DNA of 64,000 nucleotides from NCBI RefSeq assembly GCF_000499385.1, contig NW_013654673.1, forward strand, positions 1-64,000, in the 5' to 3' direction. Source of the DNA: Eimeria necatrix (Eukaryota > Apicomplexa > Conoidasida > Eucoccidiorida > Eimeriidae). The position numbers and the translations under genes were made by a program. Below, one piece after another: positions 33,001-43,908 of the stretch (position 1 is the first letter of the stretch; the number at the start of each line of letters is the position of its first letter). The notes beneath the pieces were generated by a model, which did not search any database, was not told where the DNA came from, and was given only the letters and a program-made list of their open reading frames with translations.

Positions 33001-36000
33001 ACGAAACCAGTAACCTTGTACACACCCGCTGTGCCAAACTAGTGCAAAGGCAAGAGCAATGTCCGGCAAGGCAAAAGCATAAACAGTGTGTATTTCCTAC
33101 CCTCCTGCTGCCGGCGCATTTGCTGGACAAGATCATGCTGCAGCTTCTGTGCATTTAAAGATTCATTCAGTGCCTCCTCTTTCTCTTCCAGCAACGCCCT
33201 TGTTTCCTCCCGTTGTCGTTGTTCGTGCTGCTGCAACTCCTGCTGGAGCTGCTCTTTTGCGTGCATCGCCTTTGCTGCCTGGTGTAAAGTGACAGCGCCA
33301 CACGAGCAAGAGCCAGCCGTGCTGTTTTCCAGGGATGCAATAAAAGCCAAGCTCTCATATTTTTTGTCTCACACTAACTCAACAACACGGGAAGCGAAAC
33401 ACTCGTTGGTGCTTCCAACAAGTAAGCCTGCGCAGCCGCTGCGTAGTATGCGAAGAAAAATGGACAGTTTATTCGATTTATCAAGCTAAACTTACAAAGC
33501 TGCAGAATTGCATTTGCATCAGATTTTCAGAATGAGAGTCAATGCAAACATGCAATGAAACGCGCAGACGCATATGCGTGTGCAAAGATATGTTGTGGCA
33601 GGAGAATGAGTAAGGGTAAGCAAACAGGCATGAACAATGAAGTTTGCAGAGATATGAACAGATGCACAAATGGACAACAAAGTACGTGTGAAAATTCGAG
33701 AAAAAAGCGGCTGACGAGAGACAGTCCCTCAGTGAAAAGTAGATGAAGCGAGTCAAAGACATATGATGAGAGCCAGTCACGAGTAAAATCCGTATGTGTA
33801 AAGAGAGCAATTTATGTACATGAAAAACCAGTCCTTGAGTAATATAAGCATGTGTAAAGAGAGCAATATATGTACGTGAAAAGCAGTTCCAAACAGACAA
33901 GTAGATGACCAGATCCAGACTGGATAGCAAGTCCATACACGTTGATACATACGCAAACGTGAATGCGTCGCTGGCAATTGAACCTTCGGCAATGCATGTG
34001 CAACTACGAGGGTGCAAATATTTGGAGGTGATGGCAGACCGTTCAACCTTGACAAGCACACTAACAAAGAGTCGTCCACACAGGAGCAAATGCAAAGACA
34101 GCCTGGGGGATTTACAAAACATGCATATGGATAAACGCAACCAGTTAAAATACACGTGACATAACAAGCAGAAATGTTGTATACAGGCAAGCTCATAAGA
34201 CTGACCAGGAGAAGTTCCACTGGCAAAGGAGCAAGACACAGAAGTGTGAAAGCATGCCTTTCCAGACAAATTCAACGATGGCACTATATGCTCGCGTCCA
34301 TGCATGTGAGCACCAAATAAGGTGCGGCATGGATGTGAAAATGAAGGTGGAAAGAAAAGAGGCGCCAAAAAATTAGGTATATATACACACAGTAGACTCC
34401 GCCAATGTTTACCTACGTAGGAGCATACAGCTGCTGCACATGCAAAGTAAATGCCGTTTAAGCAATAAGTTGCGGAAAAGCAGTCAAACGCGGCAAGCAG
34501 CTGCCACTGGCACGGACTCATACGCATGAACGGTAGACGTCGGTTGCAAGCTACTAAAGGGGTCATGACGGAGATATAAGTTAGCAAAGCTACCCCATAT
34601 TTAATTCCAGCTTAATGTGAAAGCGTACTGCATATGAACACTTCTATCAAGCTTGCCCAGATGTTGCCGACAGCGATGTGGGTGCAGTTCTCTTACCTGG
34701 CCTTCTGCGACCTTTCTCGCCGCTTCTGCGGCGACTCTGGCAACAGTGGCTACTCTTTCACGCCCCGCTGCAGCATCCAATCGCTCTTGCAGCACTTCTA
34801 GGAGCTCCTTCTGTTGCTGTGTTGATTTTTGCAGGTCTTTCCACTGCTGTTGCGAATCCGACAGCTGCTGTTGCCAGAAATCTGCTTGCTGGCGTAGTTC
34901 GCCAGCTTCGTGCTCCTTCTGCTGTTGCACCTTCTCAAATAGCTCTTGCTGACGCTGCAAATTCTCATGCATGTCATCAAGCTGTCGCTGTACTTGCTGT
35001 TTTTTTTCTAAAGCTAAAACCAGCTGCCCCTCTAGATCAGCCGCCCTAGCGCAGCTTTCCTCCATACGCCTGCTTAAATCATCGTGCATGCACTTCAAGC
35101 TGTCCAGTTTCTCCTGCTGTTCGATGTGAGCTTCTTGTAAGAGCAGCTGCTGCTGCAGAAGAGGCTCAAGAGAGCCGTGCTGCTGCTGCAACTGAGCTAT
35201 AAAGTGCACCATGTCAGCATCGAAGTGCATGTCCTCCTCCTGAAGTTGTCTATTGCGTTCCATTTGCTCGACTAGCATTTGCGTCAGCTGCACGCATCAC
35301 CAGCAAAAGCAACAATAAAACAGGCAGTCTAGGAGGCAGCGCCGGCAGCGGATTGTATTGGTAGCAGCAAGCCACGCTTTAGACGGCTTGCAGTCGACAC
35401 AGCACAAAAAGCCAAGAGAAAAATGAGGAACGGTTTGTGGATCTAGTGCTGATGTCCGCGGCACCGCTTGTGTACGCCTTCGTAACGGTCTTTGTCCGAC
35501 AGTTTCGAGATGTAAGCGGGTAAGTAAATTAAGACGTACGGCGGAAACTGCCCCTTGGGCCTCCTCTAGAGCTGCCTCTGCATCTGAGATTGCGCTGCAA
35601 GCTGGTGAGGGCTGTGGCTCTGCGTCTTCCCCCATGGGCGACGGGAACTCCTCAGAAGCACCAAAAATAGCGTCCTGTACAAGTTCTGCTGCACGTTGGC
35701 GCTCCACCATAGGACCCTCCCCAGATAGCAACTGCTCAATCACTCGCTGTATACGTTTTGTGAGACTGGTATTTCGGGAGCGAAGATTGCTCACTTGTTG
35801 CTGCAGCGTTGCCAACTGTCTCAGTGTCTCTGCGCTACTCCTCTCCAGCTCCTGTACTGCCCGCGCGAAACCAGGAAGAATGTCTTCCATAGAAACCCCT
35901 TGATGCAGCAACTGGTGATGCAATCTATCGTGATGCTGCAACTTCTGCTGGTGATTTTCATCGTTAAGCTGTTGAAGTTGCTGTGACGATTGCCGCTGGT

Positions 36001-37900
36001 GCCCTTCTTGTTGAAGGCGCTCCATCTGCCCTTCTTGCTGAAGAGAAGTTGTAGGAGGGAGACAGGAGTCCCATGTCTTCGCCGATGGGTGGAGAGAGTC
36101 TGCTGAGTCTGAAGCTTCGCATTTATCTGACAATGTCGCGCTGCAGAACCGATGTTCTTCACCAGCATCCGCAGCCACAGTGTTAGCAGTTGCAGTAGCA
36201 GCCCCTACTGCTGTTGCTGCCTCATCTTTTGGAGTGAAAGTGAGACCTCCTTTGTCGGGTAATAGTTCCGTTGTATTTACTTCGTCGTTCAAGTCGCCCT
36301 CATACTCAGGTGCAGTACCCCTGCTGCGATTGCTGCCCGAAGAACAGCCCCTCTCCGGTAGGCCGAGATGTCCACCATTCTGTAGCTGGCGATCCGCGCA
36401 ATGACCCTCATGCGGTTGATGCTGCCGCTGACAGTTCTGTTCACGCTGCTCTTGCCACTGTTGCATGCACTCAGGCAGCGGGGATTCTTGCACTTCATTA
36501 TCATGAGCCTTAGTTGCTTCATCTGAAAACAGCGCCATATCTTCAGGGTTCTGCCGTTGAACAGTGGAGGCAAATTGGCCGCCAAAGGTCGCATCCTCCC
36601 GGGCATTTCCCTCTCCTTCTTGTTGCTGCTGCCCGTGTTCTGAAGCCGCTTTGTCGACTACTTTAAGCGCTTCTGCCGCATCAGTGTAGTCTAACAGAGG
36701 CCTGTGGGCCTCGTGATTCTCAGATATTGCATAGTATTGGTGATGAGAAGGCCCTTGAGCTCCAAGTGGCTCGCCCTCCTCTCCAATTAGACGCACCTGC
36801 TCTTGGTGCTCAGCCTGCACCAAATGTTGCTGCTGCTGGCTGATGGAATAAGAATGCCTCTCTGGTTCACTTGATGCCTGATCTAGGCCATTTAGTGAAT
36901 GAGGGTGGTCCTGCCCGTGTTGCTGGCGTTGCTGCTGCAGTTGCTGCAAGCTTGAGTAAGTGGGCAATAAACGTGTTTCATTTTCAGGAGGTGAAGGAGA
37001 GCCAGTAGAGCACTGCGCTGACGCATTTAAAAATAGCTGGGGCCTTTCAGATGTCTCGTTGGTTTCTGAGCAACTCCGCTCCACAACGGCTGTCTGCTGG
37101 TGAAGGTGCGACTGCTCTTGTTGCTGTCCTTGCCATCCCTCCTCCGCTGAAGCCCGCCTCGGGCTGTCACTAAGTGGAGGCGCCGAAAGTGCGGCGCGCA
37201 CGCGACATCCCTCCTTGTCACCGACACTGGGAATCGTATCCACAGGAGCAACTTCATCTGCTGTTCCCAGCAAACTGCTGTCAACGGACGCGGGCTCCTG
37301 TCCACCCCTTTCCAACTGTTGCTGCTGTTGCTGCAGCATGTATGGAGGTCTTACAAACGTAGGCGCCCGCTTTTTAGCCTCTGTGCCGCCGCTATTCTTG
37401 GTTAGCAGTCCCGGGGTTGCGGTGTATAGACTTGTAGCGTCGCGGGCCCTACAGAATCATCAACAGTAGGAGACGTGTTTCTACAGAAAAAGCGCCAGGT
37501 GGGCAAGTAAAGGAAGCTTGTTTCAGTGTCTGTCAAATCTACGTCTCACCTCAACCTCCTTATGCCGCCTATAGAAGAAGCATTGCCTGGTAACTGTTTT
37601 CCCGCTGTTTCTGTTACGGGAGGTGGTGGCGGTGTATCCTGCTGCTGCGCCAGATGTTCCTCGCCTCGAATAAGCCATCTTTTTAGCTCTTTGTTGTAGT
37701 AAAATTGATTTTCCTCGCCTAGCTGCAATAAAAGGATGCACACGAAGAACATTACAGACCGTTACTGTTGGCTTTACTGGTCCACAGACGTCGCGTTGCA
37801 CACGCTACAGCGTGCCAAAAGCAACAGCTTACATGTGCTCGTGTTGCTTTTCCCTCGCCTTCCCCGTCATCACCACCCCTTCGGAACAGGCGCCAGATGC
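30066..37900 (-). CDS. Giant coiled-coil protein with a Sec16-type motif near its N-terminus
   Basis: Nine exons join in phase: 37900-37833, 37722-37550, 37448-35540, 35287-34697, 33278-33101, 32936-31222, 31099-30938, 30892-30806 and 30449-30066 (stop). They give about 1,750 residues; the true start lies upstream and was not found. The first two exons read WRLFRRGG..ATRAH then LGEENQFYYNKELKRWLIRG, followed by PPPPP. This closely resembles the C-terminal motif of Sec16/MAG5 proteins of ER exit sites (family knowledge). A disordered Gln/Ser/Glu region (about 100-560) follows, then >900 residues of Gln/Glu/Leu-rich coiled coil, then an acidic tail ending APPKPPEFLRELKAPKALG. No Sec16 central domain is seen. 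A tether or scaffold at the ER-Golgi interface is a reasonable inference. CAG codons drive the poly-Gln. Confidence 0.72.
33279..34696 (-). other. Long intron of the coiled-coil gene with degenerate repeats
   Basis: This 1.4-kb intron has a GTAAGA donor and an ACACCAG acceptor (minus strand). It contains two adjacent imperfect copies, about 50 bp each, of AAAGAGAGCAAT(T/A)TATGTAC plus flanks (near 33798-33885). A minus-strand frame of 368 codons (34587-33481) runs through it, but its Cys/His/Ser/Leu composition and its position between coiled-coil exons argue against coding. Confidence 0.6.
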
Positions 37901-40864
37901 CTGCGCGCACACAAAGCGCAGATTGAAGCGCACACGTTCGGTGCCCCATGTGCTGCAACATGAGCTTTCTCAGTTCTACATAAGAAATGCAAAGTGATTA
38001 GGCACCTGTGGACATCGCCTGATCGCTCCTGTGGTGCGAAGACAAGTGATACTTCACAGGACGACAGGTTCTGCAATCGTCGGCCGCACGGCATCAGGCT
38101 GGAGCGGACGCTTCACAAAACCGTGGAATATGCGCCTTTGATGCAAACATATGCAACCTTCGCCCGCGCCAAAGTGGCGCCAGCTGTGCTTGTACGAGTC
38201 AATTTAAATGCCGATTTGCACCGCCTTTATGGCGACTGTTGCTCATGCCCAACAGGCAGCCGCGGAGGTTCTCTTCGATACGAGGTCCAGCCACTGAACC
38301 AACTGCTAGAATGCAAGCTAATATACTACAAGAAACTGGTTCAGAAAAAGATAAGACGGAGTAAACTCCATAGGTCCCTCCCTGGACGCATGTAGGGCCT
38401 ATACAGGTAGGGCCTATACAGCTCTGGGTTTGTTTGCTCCCGCCGCTGGGCAGCGAAACAGACCCCGCGACAAAAACAACGCTGGAACAGTTATGAAGGA
38501 GAAACAAAGCCTCTTACACAAATGAAGCGCATATAGTCTTTCCAACACATGGGCTGCAGTGAAGGAGTGAAGTTATGCTTGCTGCTATGGCGCCGGAGTC
38601 ACTAGCACTGTGAGTGGACATAAGCAGTTGTCTTGCATAAATTCATCGCGCCATTCCACTTTTCCCGTAGGAGGCTAGAACTTGAGGAAACTGAGAACGT
38701 GCTATTCATAGGGCTCTCATTTTGTCCGGGGTGCCTTGTAGTGCTGAGAACGGTATGGCCGCTTCAAACCAGAGACCAGTTTCATGCAAAAAGTAGAGAA
38801 TCATGACGTTGCTAATAGTAAACTGAGACAACTTTCAATAGATTACGAGTATTTTCCATGCATGCATACGGAATTTTCCTGCAAGATAACGTTCCATTTG
38901 GGTAGTCCCAGCTGAGTTCACACGAAGACAGGCATGCAAGCAGAACGGAGTTATCCCTGTATATCATACATTGCTCGACCTCGATTTCGACCTTCGTGGT
39001 CGCCCTTTGAGCTAAAGTTAGTAACGCTATTTTTATAGTTGCATGGTGTCATTGTCCAGTGGGAGGAAGGCAAAGGGGCAAAAGGGAGTTACCCCACGTT
39101 GTTGCATGCTGGGGAATTCTAGGTAGCTCACTCTGTTTACCATTCTTTTTCTAAAGGATAGATGGGCTATGTAGGTATCACGATAAGTTTCGACTCTATT
39201 CAAATGGGGAAAATGTTAGTGTGGGTGCTGCAGGTACAATGTGGAAGGGGAGCGCTAGATCCCCGCAATCCTACATAATCCCTTTATGTTAAACGCACTG
39301 CGTCTCAATAAAATCGGAAAAAGCAACTGTAGTTCACCCCCTCGGGCTACTGGTGATGCCAAATATTTGTACCGAGTAGAGGCAAAAGCGCCATCCATAA
39401 CGGAGTCTAGGACAAGCTGACTTCCTTGCCACTTCCAAACACCCTAGTTTGCTTCAGTGAAACCTGTAGGGGCCATTCAAATTCAGGAACTTGGTGCAAT
39501 ATGGAGCGGGCATTTGAACGTCCTTGGCAATGGGCAAAAGCCCTCACGGAACGTGCTGGCACTGTACACTCTACAACTTATTCAAGGCTTGGACACCACT
39601 ATGGCATCATCTTCTGTACTTCCAAGACCTCCTAAGTAGCTGTGCAGCGGCTAAATCCGTTGTAAGACAGCGCCCCGTAGCGAGATTAAGTGACAGAGCG
39701 CGAAAAGCATCTTCCAAGGACGCGTACCCGCACACACACTTTTTCTATCCCGTCAGTCACAGCAAACGAGTGACGTATCGGCCACACCGCATTAAGCCGA
39801 ATAGGCGTTTGGCTGCCAGAGTTTCCCCACTAGCCGTTTGCTTTTCCTGTGGCTTGCTTAGTGGACATCAGAAGTCAGTCCTTCAGCAACGTCGCCTGCA
39901 CCTCGGTAAACTACCTTTTCAATAAAAGCTCTGGATAAAAGCGTTTACCATGATATCAATGAGTCGAAATACCAACTCCTGATTTTGACGTTGGAGCGAA
40001 CACCGGGCAGAAGGTCCGGGCATTGCGACGCCGCCCGAAGGACCAATATACAATCTTAATGATCCGAAATGACGATTTCTTCCAACGCGACTCAGCAAGC
40101 AGAAAACCAGGGTTTTTCAAGAGGGTGCAGAAGGCCAGTATTCAGCCAGCTGGAGATTTCTATCGTTTCCTGTAGACTGGCTTCCAAACGGTTCGTCGTA
40201 AACAGACTGGCTTTCAAAAGTTCGTCGAAAACTGATAGCGCTCAGCATAGAATCCCTCGAAAAAAGAGTTCTTGCCTCGTGCCAAGAACTGAGGGACCTG
40301 CAGTTTTTTCAAATATGAAGGCGCCTGCCCGCCGAACCGGTGAAAACAGAACCGAAAGGGGCTCGGCCAGTTCCGTTTATGGAAATGGAGTACATGCACT
40401 ACGCAATATTTAGCCACAGATAAATGGCTAGTACTTGCCGCGCCGGATTTGCTGCATAGCATTGGCGCAATCGAATAGGCTTGTTTCTATGAGGTGCTTC
40501 TGCTGCGGGCGACTGCAACAAGAGGACGTTTTCCCCTTGTATGCAGTACTAGGAGATCTTCCACGTGTAACGCGTAGATCTACTTCGCCGTAGTCAGCAC
40601 CAAATTGCCCGTCCGAGTGTCCTGATGAAACGCTTCGACGATTTCGTCTCCAATGCTCGAGAATGCGACACACTGTCTTAACTGAATCACCTGTAGTGGC
40701 GGCCCAACTCCAGAAGCACGAACATTCCTGCGTACCTTCGCTACTTTTAAGGGGCCCTTCGCAGCCCTTATTAGTCTGCCTTTTCTCTAGAGACTGCAAA
40801 CCTCTCCTAGACGGATTCTCAGCCTTTTCAGACAAGGCATTGACTTTCAAGCATCTGGACTCTT
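37901..40864. other. Spacer upstream of the coiled-coil gene
   Basis: Should hold the 5' end of the coiled-coil gene and the 3' UTR of the propeller gene. No long frame is present: the best are 133 codons at 37994-38395 and 39524-39925 on the plus strand, both without domains. Two small tandem repeats occur: GTAGGGCCTATACAG twice near 38391-38421, and a ~30-bp unit (CTGGCTTCCAAACGGTTCGT and a variant) near 40178-40232. From about 38510 to 39425 there is no frame above 60 codons. Confidence 0.35.
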
Positions 40865-43800
40865 TTAGATCTCTCTTATGCGCACGATTCCGCCCGCTGT
40901 TCCCGTGATGATTTCGTTCGGTCCAATCTGCGTAGCTGAGTAGACACTGTTGCTCATTGGCCCTGCCCCAATGTTGTAGTGGAACTTGCTGACTCCTGTC
41001 CACCAGTCCAGTGCTTCAAGGGTCCACATTCCCCTCAAAGGCGCTGCCTCGCCCCCAAGAGGACACCGTTTGCCTACACCGTACATGAGCTGTGATTTTG
41101 CACTCATTGTTGGGATGCCGTTAGGGATCGAAACTTCCTTGTTTATCCAGACAGAGCGGATTTTCTTTGTGTCTGGGTCGAACTCAAACTGCTCAACACC
41201 CTTCGGTGCGTCTCCGACAATGACTGGTAAGGCCGCTGCAACTGTGTCGCCCCAACGTGACCATGTGTTGCTTGATGAACTTAGTCCGGCAAGGAAGGTC
41301 GTCGGGCTCCCCAAATACTGAAGGAAATTTGTGGATACTTTCGTTTCTTCTGTGGGCTGGTTGTTCACAACAGCCATGCGCCACCCATGGACCAGCACTG
41401 ACTGCTCGCTTGTGGTTTCCTTTGCGTTTGGGTCCCCAAACGTTATAGGATGTCGTGCCTCCACCTTCCCAGTCCTGGCGTCCATAACTACGATGTTCAT
41501 CAACTTTGCACTATCTGTAATGACCACGTACCGACGGTCCGGAGTGCCCATGAGAGTTGGAGTGCTGCCAGACCCCTCACCGAGGCGGACTGGAGCTGTG
41601 CCCCCTAGACCTGGCTCCAGATCATAAGGCTCTTCCCAAGACACAGAGAGCGTTTCCCCGTCCCACTCTACCTTGTGCATATACCTTGAGGACACCACAT
41701 AAATACCTCCTTGCTCGTCGCAAGCAATGTTGTTTGACACTTCAATGTCATCGTCCATCGAGACAGAACCACTACCGGTACTTGAAATGCCGTCAGGAGT
41801 TAAAGTTTTATCTGTTTTAGAAGGGGATCCTTTTCGCTTTGAAGCTCCGAGCATCAGAGTGGCGAGAGCCTTGCGGAAAGCACCATTCTTGACGTCCCGG
41901 GCCAAAATGCCTACACGGCCTACGTCGGTGACCTGTAGAGCATTGTATGGAGGCGCAACACAAAGACCACCTGCGGACTCTTCTAGAGCTGCAGAGAAAG
42001 GCATGGGCTGATTGTATGAATGTGGATGCGCTTATCTGCAACTATGCTCAGCTAAAAGGAGGTTGTCCCATTAGGCGCATGCAGTGCCAAGGCAGCTTAA
42101 TTGGCCAAGCTTTGACCAGTTCCACTTTTTCTTGTGACCGGCGTAAACAGCCGAGTGCATTCTGCTCTAGGCTGTACGGCTCTGTGATAGTAGTGTAAAA
42201 GACTTCCAGGCAGGTATACTTCAAGTAAGACAGTGAGGCCATTACCCAAGCAATATGACCATCGTGAGTCATGCAGAGAGCGCGGAAGACTTCCTGAGGC
42301 CGGGGTGGCTCTGCTTGGAGGCCCTGAAGACCTGCTTGAAGGGTGAAAGCCTCAGGGTGCACCATGATTCTGTCTCCATTTGAGCTTGGCACATCATAAT
42401 ACGCCTCTAAGCGCTTTCCAGTCGAGACAACAAACACGTTCTGCGACACAAGCACACAGTGAAAGTCAGTTTGCAGACGTTCAGCGCTTCATTTGCAGTA
42501 GTCACTGCTTGCGCTCGTTTAATGATTCCGCAGCACGTCGTAGACACATAACTAACAACATATTTATCAACACATACACAAATACCGCTAATTATGAGTA
42601 CAGCTATTGTTGTCTGTTGTGGAACAGACCCTACCTCTTGAGTCAGGAGCGCGTAAGCGCCATGAAATTTGTCTTCCATGATTGTCTCTACCTTCTTTCT
42701 TACGAAATCCACGACTGCCAAAGACGTCTTTGTGCGCGAAACTTTAAAAATCGTGGTCCAGCTGCTTCCCCAAAGGTATTTCTCGTCCGCTGTGTAGAAC
42801 AGAGTAATTGGGTTGGATGCCACCATTGCCCTATTCAAAAAGTTATGGCTCAGGCGACGGCTCCCATCTGGGCCTGCCAGCGTTGTACTGCCCTAAGTAC
42901 GCAAAATCAGAAAGAGCTAGTTCCTTGCCTTTAAGGCTGCTGGCGGATAATAAAAGCAAACAATATCCGTCATGCAAATGAGCAATTACATGGCTGCTTT
43001 CAGCTGACTTGTGCGGCACTGTTCCTGTGAGGAATTGGCCAGGGGCTGTTGGCAAGGCCTGTATTCGGAGAAGGAATAGTCGTGGAAGGAAGGCGCCAAG
43101 ACGAGCGAATAGAGCTATACTCCTCTGACGCAAATTCGTTGATGACCGTCTCTGGCAGCCCCTGCCCGCTGTTGACTCTCTCGAGCAACTGCTCTACCGG
43201 GTCAGCCCCCGTGGATGCATCAGCATTTTCTCTAAGAAAAGGAGGCAAATATGGTAGGGGAGGAAATCCGTGAAATCCCAAAGCCTCGTTTAGACTGCGT
43301 AGCCTAGGGTCCTGTGCGTTCGGTCGCTTGCTGGCATTGTCCCCGGCCGCCGGTCCTTTTTGCTCGATGTGAGTAGACCCAGGCTACGAAAAGGGGCACA
43401 CAAAAAATTACATCTAGGAATACAACCCCAGCAAGCAGATCAGTTATAGTTTTACTAATAAGTCGGTTTAATAAGTCGCAAGAGTCTTTCACGTTCCGTG
43501 TTCGCTCACAGGTCCCAATGCATCTCTTAGTCTTTGGTCAGCAGCATCATCACCAAAAAGAGCGGACACAATCGTAAATTTTTGGCTGGAAAAGCCGGTT
43601 GTTCTTCCTTGGAGATAGTCTGTTAACGTCGATCGCCCCTGCCGAAGCGTTGAGAGCAGTTCAAAAGTATTCGTGGAGTCGAGCAGACTCATATCACCTT
43701 GTTTAGGCAAAAACTGCCTTTGCTCTGTGCCAAAAGATGAGCGGTCCCCATGAAGCAAGTTTGAAGGATTCAATGCGGAGTGGAGATTCAAAGCATCGAG

Positions 43801-43908
43801 CGGTCGAAACAAGGCACCCAGCAGGCTGCTCCCACTGGCCGCATCGGCGCCCTCTACCGCAAGAATACATGCCACCGCATGGCAGATGATGCCTGTGGTA
43901 TTCTTCAT
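40865..43908 (-). CDS. Secreted protein with C-terminal beta-propeller-like region
   Basis: Five exons join in phase, 43908-43510, 43383-43020, 42873-42635, 42440-42149 and 41988-40865, giving 805 residues. The N-terminus MKNTTGIICHAVACILAVEG looks like a signal peptide. Residues 1-250 are polar, with two similar segments (DQRLRDALGP and DPRLRSLNEALGF). From about 270 the sequence shows propeller-like strands and turns: YTADEKYLWGSSW, TPDRRYVVITDSAKL, VVMDARTGKVEA, GVEQFEFDP, WTLEALDWWTG, and a final Gly-rich GTAGGIVRIREI. This resembles PQQ-like/strictosidine-synthase-type propellers found in bacteria (from memory, not searched). A role in secretory organelles or at the surface is possible; no catalytic residues can be pointed to. 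The acceptor of exon 3 has an alternative four bases away. Confidence 0.72.

Noticed and set aside
40428..41003. 191-codon minus-strand frame
   Set aside because: Overlaps the last propeller exon in another frame and runs into its 3' UTR; no domain.
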